From the NCBI GenBank assembly GCA_013339765.2, contig CM023453.1, positions 29,969,968-30,033,967 on the forward strand: DNA of 64,000 bases, in the 5' to 3' direction. The notes beneath the pieces are model-generated. The model worked only from the letters and a program-made list of their open reading frames with translations. It searched no databases and was not told the DNA's origin. Made by a program: the position numbers and the translations under genes. Positions 45,315 through 57,300 of the stretch are shown piece by piece (the stretch's first letter is position 1; each line of letters opens with the position of its first letter). This DNA comes from Haemaphysalis longicornis (Eukaryota; Arthropoda; Arachnida; Ixodida; Ixodidae).

Positions 45315-48300
45315 CTGCGCACAAGGAGGAAGAACGTCTGCGTACTTGTATAAAGTGACAGCGCTCAGTGTGAGAGACAAATTCCTCAATTTAATAAGAA
45401 GAGGAAAGTAAGGTGGCACTATAATTAGAAATTGTGCAATAGCGAAAGCCAACCTCACGAATAAAAGCCGAATGTAGCCGAATGTGAGCCAGAAGCAGGT
45501 TCGGCAAGAACGTGTGGACAATGGACATCCGTTCGTTTTTTAGAAGTCGCGGAAGTACAGTGTGTCATAAGCGGGTCACAGGACAGCCGCACCGAAGGTG
45601 CATGCAATCGCACGGATTGTTCGACCGGGAAGAAAGAAAAGAAAGAAACGCAAGTCTGCATATGGCGCTAATAACAAAACAAGAACGGCGTGTCAGGCTC
45701 TTTCCATCGGCTCCTCTAGATGCTCGGACTGCTTCCACAGCGAAACAGGGCAAACCCATAATTCCTCACGCAGCTCACAGGAGTACTGACACGAAAATTT
45801 TAAGATCCATTTTTATTGCTTTTATTGATGCTTAATGGTCTGGCGAACCCGACACAGCACTTTACATACTTTGGCGTGCGGTAATTAATTGGATTGAATG
45901 GCCTGAAAATCGTTCGCTTCACGCTGTATAAGCACGCTTTGTTACTAGTGTATCAGATACCGATGGAGTAACAGCATTTGACAGTCGACCAACTTGCTGT
46001 GTTATTTGTTTAAATATAGCAGTTTTTTGGTAGACCGATTCGTACCTGTGTATTCACCACGTACCAAATTACTGACGTGATAACGATACGCAATCATTGA
46101 AGCAAAAAATCGATTGTGACAGTATACTCGGTAAACATAGCTGCACAAGCCCTCGGCAGCAAACTAACTACTGCCTATCTACTGGTAACGCCGCCAAAAA
46201 CGTGATTTTACCGCAGAAACCAGCATGGCCTGGTGACCAGGGCCATTCGAGCTGCAGCTGGTCATGGCATTCCGGACTAGGGACGCCACCCACCATGGAT
46301 GACTGAGAACCATCCCGCGCTCCTTCCTTCCCATTCAATGGGAGCAATAAACGTTTTTTTCTCCTCCTCCTATCTGAGGTACATATTTACTTTGTACGCC
46401 CAACAGTATATACTAGATTGTTGCTAATAATACACTAGCATTTGCAATCTGTCTAATATCATGTCTCTGTACGTGTTAGTGTTTACACTCAACAATAAAT
46501 GGAGCATGCACTAAAAAATACAAAGCTGAACAAACGTCCACAGTTCGGGTCACTGGGCGTATTAATGGCATTTTCTGTAAACGTGCGTGCAAAGTCTCAT
46601 AACTGCCCGATATTATTAACAGCATGGTACGTAAAGTGAATTGTTTTCGATAATGTGCGGACAGAGCAGGACTCGCCTTCTTCCGGAGAGTGGTGACGGT
46701 ATCGAAGGCTTCCAGGCGTGCCGACTGCAGCTGCGTTCCGGCCGGCACCTCGGCGTAATTGCCGATCGCCGCTTCGGCATAGTGCACGAGCCTTTTCTCC
46801 CGGCAGTGCTGCAACGGTGTGTACCTTGTCTACATCAACTGCACGTGACTCATGAATGGAGCTCCCGGAGTGGCGTTGTAGCCTGCATATACGCTTATTC
46901 CACAGCCCGCCTTTCTTTAATGCGAGTAATTTGTGGTTATTAGTCTAGTTTTAAAAGGGGCCCGTCTTTAGTTCCTTTTATTGGAAGCAAGCTCGAATGC
47001 GCCGTAACAATGGATGTTGGGTAAGAAGTGTTCCCACGCACACACGCGCACATGCACACACACGCGCCCATGCACACGCATGCACACACATGCACAAGCA
47101 CACGCCCACACACCAACAAGCACACACGCGCGCACGCGCACACACACCGAATGGCCGAATGAAAACTGAATGAATGCTGAATGGCGGAAGGAAAAAAAAA
47201 AGAGCTACACTCTCTGGACTAAACTTAGATAAAGTAACTACAAAAATCTGATTAGAGGGCCCAGTTCCAAAGCCAGTTTATCTATTACTTTCTTTTAGTT
47301 TAAATTTTTAGAGCGAAGTCTTCAATGGTATACTCCCGTCGTCATCATAATCACCCAGTTGTTACGCAAGTAAAAGTACGTTCCGTCCCTAAAGCGAACA
47401 GCGTGCATTTTTTTTTTGTAAAAGCTTAAGTATAAGAAGGAACCGAACGCGAAAACAATTCTCCGAAGATCTATTGAAGAATCTTTAAAAAAGCGTGAGC
47501 ATCTCGTTCCTTTCCCTCAGAAACTTGAGGCTCGGCACGACGGCCAGCATTTCGGCGTTTCTCGCACGTCCCCCGTACAACGTGCTTAGAGCTTCAACCA
47601 CCTCAGTGGTCAGGATTTAGCAGCGCCATTGCATGCTTGTCGCTTCTTTTGTTTCCCACCAGTATCGGCGCTTGGTCGCCCTGCATTCCCATTCGTTCCG
47701 CTTAGCCGATTGCACCGGCTGCCCACTCAATTTTAAGCGCTGTGCGAGCGGTCGCGGGAGTCACAAGACCAGTCGAGGCAGCGGTAGGGGGCGCTCCGCG
47801 CTTCTACTTGTCGGCGATCATCATCCTCATCATCATCATAGGCAACCCTACCGACACGCTACCTCTACTCTCGTTCTCCGCTCCTCTTATCCCTTGATAT
47901 GGTGACAGAGACCGTGAAGCTGTACAGAGCACCGTGCAATTCTTTCCGACATGCCCTCGGGACAATAAAAGAAGATTGAACATTCCGCCTGTAGAGCGTA
48001 CTTTTCTGTAAAGAATGTAAGTAAAAGTGAGGAATTGACGTATAAAAAATTAAAGCCGTTCCACTAAATGTGAAAGCTGTCTGAAGTGCAGAGCAGGGAT
48101 TCGCCATAATGGGCTGTAGCGCCGTTAACAGCCCTTTGCTACCACCCAATGCAATTCAAATTTCCCGCCTTCGCAGTGCTGGTGCGCCCCCTGCCTGAAA
48201 CTGCGCCAGCGGTAGTTCTGTTCTTTTTGTGCTTGATTTTCCTCCCGCACGTTCCGGCGTTGCACTGGCACTTTTTTTCGCTTACTATCGTAAAAACTAC

Positions 48301-51300
48301 CCAACGGGCGTTCCTAACTAAACGAACGCGGTGTTGCCGCTTAATTACGTAAATTTTGTCTCAAATGTACGGACAGTTTCCTTTGCGCTAAACAACCGGG
48401 AGATGTATGTCAAGCGTTAGCGGTTCACGAGTTTCGAACACTTATGGCTATATAAACCGCTTGGCCTTCGAAGCCTCTGGGTTACGCCGCTACGACAGCC
48501 GCTACGACGGAACGCCGTGAGGCTCTACTGGGGTCCAGCGAGCGAACTACGACGAGAAGGCGAGCCTATAAAGGGCTCTGCACTTAAAACGTGTTCCTGC
48601 CCTTTCTAGAGGTTGGTTTTCTGTAAGGACTGCGGGTGTAAGTGAGGAACCGATAATAAATGAACCAAATTGTCTGCCGCCTGTAGAGCGTGCTTTTCTG
48701 TAATGACTGTAGGTACTGGGTAAGTGAGGAACAGAATACCACAGCTAGCAAATCGTTCCTGCGGCCTCTAAAGCGTGCTTTTCTGTACGGATTGTGAGTA
48801 TCAGTAAGAAGCCAAACACAAAATCAGCCCCATTGCACAAGCCGTCTATACAGCGTGCTTTTCTGGAAGAATTGTAAGTACAAGTGAGAAACCGACGTCC
48901 CAAACGATGGAGGAGAGGGAAAACAGGCGATTTCTACTAAGCGCAGCCTCCTTAAGAAACAAGAAAAAAAACGGGTTCATTGCGCCACGCGTTAGTTTTC
49001 AGCCAGATGTCATCCAGCTATTGCAACGCTATATTTAAATAGCCCTCCCCCATAGTGCATGCGCAGATTCTAACCAGATATAAATAAGATGCAAGCGAAC
49101 GCCTTGGTCTTGTAGCAGGGGTCTTTATCTTTTATAACTAGTGGACTACGGAAAGCGATAGACCACCTTCCCTCCAAAAAAAGAAAAAAAAAAGAACCCA
49201 CCCGATAAGAGGTTCGCAACATCAATGTTTCGCCGAGTGAGAGAGAGAAAGTGGGGTGGATGCGCCTCTCATTTTGAGGTGAATCCTACGATGTGCGCAT
49301 GACTACCCCTGAAGTAACTACGCTGGCAGCAACGAATACCTCGGCGGCTGGTATAAATCTATTCAGCGTTTGCAAGCAATGTGGGGCCGCTGTAGGCCTC
49401 AGCGACCAAAACTGTAGCAATTTGGCGTCAGAAAGTTCACATTCTAGCAGCTGTCGTAATGGTGGCGGCAGCTGTTTCCAACACACTGAATGCCTACACT
49501 TTTGCAGCCATCGCTATGGTGACATCTCCATGACAACGCGCTATGAAATAGGTCGAATACCTGTCTTATGGAGGCCGGGTAGTAGTTGTAGCACCTGGCA
49601 CCCAGGTGCCCGGGTCCCGCATGCACGATGAAGCGGAATGTGGCTAGCGTCAGCGAAACACAAAGCCGCCCCTTAAGTAGTTGGTAGAGTTCCGAGGCGC
49701 CCGCGCTCCATTTGAGGCTCTGGGACTGCGCGCATGCGCAAAAGAAATTGTGCAGGTAAGCAGGATAGCCCGTGAATCAACTGGCACAGCTCACAAAAGC
49801 CCACCAATACATATTTAAGTTGGGGCTGTGGTGACAGTTGGGCAAGTTGGTATTGTGAAGATCAGAGCAACAAAATTAGGACGAGAAAATACGAGTACGC
49901 GGGAGGAGCGGTCGTCTATTTGTGCATGTATTGGATAAGAAGAAAGGAAGTGCGCTCCGCTTGTGTCCTTACTTACCTTGCTAGTTAAATGTTCATATGA
50001 TTGTTCCTCACACCTAAGGCTGTACATTGCTACTCCACTATTCGGTCAGGCTCATAGGTCACGAATCTTGAATGAACACCAGATCACTTTAACTATTTTA
50101 CTCGGCCATAACTTAGTAATTTTTAGAGCAGCGCGCTATATAACAGGTTCCGCAGTAAGGCGGTAAACGATTACCAGTTCAAAACGGATATTACTACGGT
50201 ATTATTGAGTACCACGAAAGCAAGAAAAAAGAGGAGAAAAATGACCACCGCTAATATGGAAACCATTCCACGTGTCCCTTCAGAAAGAAAAATCCAGCAG
50301 CCAAGAACGCTAAGGATTGTATAGGAAAACTAGTTGTTTGTTTTTGTGTGTGGAAGTAAGAATTTTTGATTCGCATTTTGGAAGTACAGATAGAGTAAAA
50401 AATATGTTACCTATGCAGGACCCGAACCTGCAACCTTCAAATTACGTGTCTGACATTTCATCGATTCAGCCACCTAAGAAGCTGTAATCTCTATCTGTTT
50501 CTGGTGCATCTATGTGAGCGTAAGGGTATCCTATGCCTGGCAGTGGTAGCCAGTGCCGCTTGGACAACTCAGGGTTACAAGGACTTTCCTTTTAACCTAC
50601 TGGCCGTGACTCGAGCGTCTACGAACAGACACGAGCAGTCGACTAGGGGGTAACCCTCTTACGCTACCTGTGGCAGCAAGACCACCCGAACTGAGCTTCT
50701 CACTGCGCGTGCACATAATCAGATTTGGAAGTGAGGGGCTCATCAAATGAACGCAGACAAAGAAACCAGCAGCCAAGAATGCAGACGAGGGCATAGGAGA
50801 AATACAGCAAACCCTCGCTATACCGAAGTATTGCGGACAGGAAAGCGACTTCGTTATAAGCGGTACTTGTTTAAAATCAGACATAATTGGCTCTTCATGC
50901 ACTGCAGTGGGGACCACGAAAAACTTCGAGTAAAGCAGTAATTCCAATGAAGCGATTTTATTAAAACGAGTGTCTACTGTAGTTTATAATTTTTTCGTGA
51001 GTGAACGGGGATTTTTCTTGTTTACAAGTTTGGTAGACAGAAAATTGAGAAAATATTTCTGAGTCTGCTTACGTGGTTTTATTGCGAGAGTGCTTTTGGT
51101 AATGGGAGTTGATGGATCGCACGTGAACATCCGACGGCAGCTGTCTGTCATCTTCCATCGAAAATCCCCTGAGCGGGTATATAGACATTGGTACGGGGGT
51201 GCGGGGGGGGGGGGGGGGTACGTGAGCTTCTGGCGGCAGGTGTCATCCTGATGGGCTATTATCCCCATAAGTGGGTACGTGACCATTCTGAGGAACATTA

Positions 51301-54300
51301 GGAACTTCGTATAGAGGAGCAACGAATCTGCAGTTTGGTAGCTTGGTAGCTTCGCGAAACCAGCATGACAAAAAAGCGATTTAGCAATCAAGTATCGCCT
51401 AGAGAAGCCATAACCCATTTGCATTCAAAGCACGTAAGCAGACCTAAAGTACCTTGAAAATCATGGTGCGTGTGGTGTAAGTGCAAAACAGTGGTTTTAA
51501 GAGCACTGTTACTGTTCAGCGCGCGGTTATTCTGTTCGCGCATGCTGCAAGCTTCGCGTAGTGCATTTGTGCCTTGCGGAAAGCCCGCCTTCCTTGAAAG
51601 AACGTTTTGACACAGGCCCTGCAAGCGATGACTCGAACCGCGGCAGTTGCAAAACACTAAACAAAGTTCTCCGTGTTGATACGTGCCCCGGTGAAGCAGT
51701 CGCCACAGCCGAGATATCCTCTCCCCCTCTCTCAGACTCAACGAGCGCCACTACTGCAGGTACTCACGAACTCGGGAAAGAGTGTGTGTGTGGTGTATGT
51801 ACTATTTTCGGGCCGTGTGCACAGAAGCACTGGGAAAGCCCCTCTTCTGTGTATAAAACACGACTTCTGTGTATAAAACCCGCCTTCTCGGTGGATAGAT
51901 TTATTAGAGCCCCGCTCTAACCTCGCCCGGAAGGGTTTTGTTTCTGTATCATCGCAGCTCACATCTCACCATGCAGTAAACCAGTTAAAGTTTGCCTTCG
52001 GCTTCTTGTCGTCATAACCAAGGCAGCAACTTTTGCTGGCCACTCGACCACAACGCTACCACGCATGACGGAGGCGACGGAGCCCGGTTCGAGGACTCAT
52101 TCCCGAATGTGACAGCACTGACTTCCAAAGTGGCTCCGTGGGTTCAAATCCCTGTCCTGCTATGGTGGTTTTCTCTTTTTAACTACCGTATTTACTCGAT
52201 TGTAAGGTGACCACGACTGTAAGGCGAGGGATGAGGTAATTGCATCCAGAAAGAAAAAATAAAACCGCGAAAGTGACGCGAAGGGTAACTTTTTGTCGCG
52301 TTAAAAAAAGAAAAGAACCACCAAAGTACTCCTGCGCGGTCAGTGGAAGCATAGAAAAGCACATTTATTTTTCGAACACTGTCACTAGACGCCCACCTGT
52401 GAGGCTTTGAACTTCGCTCGCGGGATGCCCATCTGTCGAGAAATATCGCTTGTTTTGAGCCGTATCAGTTCAACATCGGCCGCCTTAAGGTGGTTGCGCT
52501 GTTTTGTGACGAAACCAGCAACACGCTTCTTTAATTCGACGTGGCGGCCGTAGCGAGGCCCACGGAAACTTTCCAGCCTAGTTCGCACGTGAAAAGGCAC
52601 TTCCGCTGGAGCCGCAATCCGCGGATAGTCGATACGTTAAGTCTTCGGGCAGCAACTGAATTGCTGATTTCTTCAAACATTAAATAGCCAGCCTCTTAAA
52701 ACGGCGTCGTACTGAGCGCAATCCGTTGCCATCGCCAGGGGAACCGAAGATGAGTCGAAGCACTCGAGGGCAACGAAAACCACCGATGTCTCCGCACAGC
52801 ACGACGCAAGAACACACGCAAAGCGCTGCGCACGCCATCAAACCCGTTTCTACCACTGCAGAAAAAAAAAAAAATAAACGCAGAGAGCCGGTCTTGGCTT
52901 ATATTGGATCCAAATGGCTCTGCCACACGTTTCCAACATGGATTGCGAAACGGCCAAAACTGTAGCCGGCGATCAGATTTAAGTGCATCATTGCACTTTT
53001 TAGGCAACTTGTATTTCGGTAGTCGATTGTAGTCCAGGCACAAACATGCCGTGGTTTAGTTTCAACTGAGCGAACGAATTGCGATGACCCGCCGGCGGCC
53101 AGCCATAAACCGACTGATTCTGTCGCAGGGTCGGCGAGCCCTGCAGTAGCGCAGTCAAGCCATGTCATCTTGTTTTGACGTCATACGAAACGTCATAGAA
53201 AATCGGCAAGGAGGATGCAGAGAGAAAGATAGCATTTTCGAACTGATTTTTCTACTGAATAATGCCGCGTAAACGCCGCGAGAGTGGTCGAAACATGTCC
53301 CAGAGACTTCAGGCTACAATTTGCGCTAGTAATCCCGCAATGTTTACAAATGACTTCAGTGTCCCTTTGACAGGCACGTGAAATTTTTATTTGTGGCCAT
53401 CAGCTGCCGACAACGCCAACTTTTTCGCCTTTTCGGATGCATAATGCTTTCGCGTTCAACCAAACGCCCCAGGTGGACTTGAACCCACAACCAGGCACGT
53501 TTTAAATGCTTCCAGAGTAATCTTCCTTACAAAAGTTTTGAACGAACTCTATGACAAGGCGTCAGCCCACGGCAGCGATATGTAGCGACGCGTCCATGCT
53601 TACGATCGTATTGCCCGGAGCATCAAGGTCGTCGGCGCGCTTCTGGTACGCGTTCGGCACGAACACCTTGCACGAGACGGGCCGAGGGTCGTGTGTCTCA
53701 AACACCGTGAAATTCACAAATCTGAAAATGGAAACGAAATAGCAACAGAAATAAGTTCACTTGTTGACAGCACTGGCAAGCCTGGACCATCGTGTATACC
53801 ATTGCTGTGCATTTCTTAGGCATCACGACAAATTGGTTATGTGACTGAAGTCTTGCTCCAGTGATCGCCTATCTGGTCACAAATGCTAAAACACTCGGCG
53901 TGCGCACTCTTTTCGAAGAAATTGAGTCATACTTTGCTTAACCAATCAGCCATCGCTGCGTCTTTTTTTGTATAATATTGATCATTGTTGGGTGCAGGAA
54001 CACAGAAGCAGCGTTTCGTCAAACATGCTACACCGACATCGGTTACTGAGAGCTAAGACATCACCCACCTGAGGACCAGTGACAAAATATGATAGAAGAC
54101 TGACGGGAACGTCAAATCATTCTTTAAAGCGTCACAAACTTGATTGTGTACGCAAAGCAAAGAATATAAGGTAGTTTATGTGTTCACTTTATGTACCACC
54201 TGCTGCTTGAGCTTACATTTGTGGTTCCTTACCACAACACACATTCGTCCACTAAGCAATCCACCTCAAACTGTCGAGAAATTTGTGTGAAGTAAAACTG

Positions 54301-57300
54301 GCGGCTCAGAAGCAGTGAAATCCGCTTCAAATGCCTGTGGTGCCGCTTAGCTTAAGTTCAGAGGAACGAGATTGGCGTTCCGTAGTTTCTCCATCTTATT
54401 TTGAAAAAAAATAGTACTTTTTAACATCGAAAGTGTTTTACTCCCGGGTACACGAAGATCGCACTCACGTCATATCCGTCACGGAAGTGGCGTCGCCAGA
54501 AAAAGTGCCATTTACGCGGCGGCGCGCCGGACTTCGAGGCCACGCCCTCTCGAGCCCTCTCGCGACAACGGGAGGTACGTGACGCTCTACCGACTGCGCT
54601 ATGAGCAGAGACGTGAGCAGCTCTACGAAAGCGCCTTATGTCTTTCCCTATGAGTCATTCAGATGGTGCTGCCGTCTAGGAGAGACGAAGTGAAGTAGCG
54701 CATCATGACGTTAATGAGCGCCGGCAGTTGGCGTCTCGATGCCAGGGCCTTCGCGTACGGCGGACGCGCGTGAATTGAGGCACACTCCGCTGTGGCGTAG
54801 TTCCCATGACCGCTGTGTTTCAAGTTGCTGTTTCTGTGTCCGTCAGTTTTGGTTTTGTTCTCCCGGGATAAACCGGTTTTTTGTTTTGTTCCTTGCGTGT
54901 CGGCGTCCCTTCCTCTGGAGGGGTCAGGCTCGCGAACCCTTCGCACATGAAGGAGGTTCCTTTAACATTCAACTGCTCCTAGGCACCTTTCACTTTCGTG
55001 GTTTAGCGATACCAATGAAAGAGGGATCAACCAGAAGTTTTTTTGGTGGAACTTTAGCTCGAATAGTTTAGCTTCTTCTGTGTTCGTCTCCTGAAATGAC
55101 TTGGCGGCAAAATCAGACGCACATATCCGATTACCCGCATTAATCATTCCTTAAATGCCCGATGCGATCGCTCGTTAACTTCCCGTGGCCCTGCGGGCAC
55201 AGTTTAGCGTTCCAGACAGCATGGTCGCAACAGCTTTCACCGTGTTTACAAGGGTTGCGTGCTTTGGGGGAGAAAGGAGCATGCAGCGCCAGAGCATGGC
55301 AGAGTTTCGTCCAGGCTGCACTCGTTTTATAGGTGCCACTTTGTCTACTCGTCGTTTGCGACATCTAGGGGAAGCTCATGCTCTAGTTATGGTTAAGGCC
55401 CTCCATATATGCCACCCTCGTCTGCCCCAGGCAAAGCAGTCGTAGACCCAAGGAGGGGCTTATGGTCATGGTGTTTTGCCCTGGCAAGCGGCACCCCCCT
55501 CCCCCTCCCCCGCCTCACCCTTCTCAAAAAAAAAAAAGAATTGCCTGGCTGCCAAATCACTGTGTTTCTCTTAAATGCCATTATTTTTGACGCACTTTGG
55601 AGCGGAACAAGCTAAGGCGAAGAAATGTTTAGGGGCGAAGCAACCTAGGAACTCGGCCTGTCGCCGTCTCCCGTCGTCGCTGTTTCATGTAGTCACGATA
55701 CTAAAACACCGGGACACTAGTTTTCCAACGCCTCGCGCTAGAACGTAACGCGTATTAAGAAAAGCAGTAAAATAGATATAACCGGTTCAAAAACTAGCAT
55801 GATTTGTGGAACGCTCCCTGTCTCGCTTCAGCAATAGTCAAGCATAGGCAGAAGCTGTTTGTAGACGGGTTATAATTGGTGCTACACTCACGCACCCACC
55901 GGCTTATCGACGCCAGGCCTGATCGGGTCGGGTGGTCGGTCGAAGCAAGAAAAGGCATACTTACATGGTGCCGGGGCTTCTTTGCTCACCGACAACGAGC
56001 CCCCAGGGCAAGGACACGGGAATTTCACTGCGTTCACGTTGACCCCTGCCACTACCCAAACTGGGGCAGATGGGGCATCCAAATTGCTTAAAATTCGGTT
56101 CAACGCAAGAGAGGGCGCCACCGCCTCAGCAAGCGCGCTATTGCTCCTCCCTTTGGAGCTCCTCCGCCGCCAAATCAGCGCGCGCCGTGTGGCAAGAGAG
56201 AGACCTACAATCTTTCAATGCACCTATTCACTGCATGCTTCGTCCCTCCCCAGGTTTCACGTTACTGGAGATCGCCCGAGATTTTTTATCCCCTGTAGTC
56301 AACAATGGCCTCGACGAGATAGAGGCTCGAAGGGCTCGCTGCACCATTACTAAGTATTGCGCGTTCTCTAAGGTACTTTCTAACGATTATCTAGTAATAT
56401 GTTGTGCCACTTTCGTACTTGGCTATCTGGTGCAGCGTCCTGACGAGTCGTGTCTCCTCTTTTCCCTCGGGGATTCCCGCGAGGTAGAAGCCGAACACCA
56501 GCGTCACGTCCCGGCCCATCACTGTACGCAGGACCTGCACGGAACGGGAAGGGTCTGTTCTCGGGGCGACGTCCTCAGTTCATTTCCTTTTGCATACAAA
56601 AAAAGTGCTGCACAAGAGCAATATTGCGCGGATACTCGTTACGCGGCGATGTTATTCGACGTTACTCGACGTTACTCGTCACTCGACGCGGCGAAACTCG
56701 TTACGCGTCCATGGGGCTGCTTGCAAGACATTTGTTTGTGCTCTCGTCACACGTACGGTACCTCAATAACTAACCAAGGCGTATCGGCAAAGGCGTATTA
56801 CCGCAACGCACAAGATCGGGGCAGTCAGCTGTCGTGGTGCTAAATAGCTATGTATACTGCTCATGTAAAAGTTTTGAACTAAAACGCAACCTTTATTTAG
56901 CAGTATCACCCGGGCTGTGCTTTAAGACCAGGGTACCTTTAGAGCGAAAGCTCTACTATAGGCCATGTCTCGCAAATCGGCGTCGCATTAAGCCGCTGGA
57001 GTGCGAGTGTGGCGGGTGCGATGTCACGCCCGGTGATACGCTTCGGAGAGGCGTCGCAGGTGCGCTCGCTCGGAGCCTCGTCGCCAGTGATGTTCTGTAC
57101 TGAGGAGAAATTTTCCCATTTGTAGGTTCAAAAATTTCCCCGCGTGTTTCTCAAGAATTCCTTGCAAAATTCCCTGCATGTTCTTTCGGCAGCTGATAGG
57201 TCTTTACGTGGTTTCCTTTTCGGTTTTGGGCCTTTGCCAGCGCCACCTGTGCCTACTTTACGTAGCCTTCCGGGCGCAGACGTCGTTCAGAGAATCAGAG

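Larger units (their letters stand above)
47604..53598. other. Large intron of the GH18-like gene
   Basis: About 6 kb between the FVNFTVF exon and the VVEALST exon. It is packed with insertions: five copies of an acceptor-bearing repeat (47990-48900), a pogo-like MITE (50807-50979), a solo LTR (51507-52114), a Tigger transposase fragment (52382-52600) and tRNA-like SINE heads near 50417, 52137 and 53469. No coding exon of the host gene was recognised in it. Confidence 0.5.

Noticed and set aside
48600..48900. CRISPR array
   Set aside because: Eukaryotic intron; units are imperfect, and spacers are not of uniform length or unrelated in the required way.
43460..52114. One complete LTR retrotransposon between the two LTRs
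   Set aside because: The LTRs are in opposite orientation, each has its own TSD, and the DNA between holds GH18 exons and no gag-pol.
50410..53530. tRNA genes at 50.4, 52.1 and 53.5 kb
   Set aside because: Only box A/B or T-arm resemblance; no paired acceptor or anticodon stems, so treated as SINE heads or remnants.
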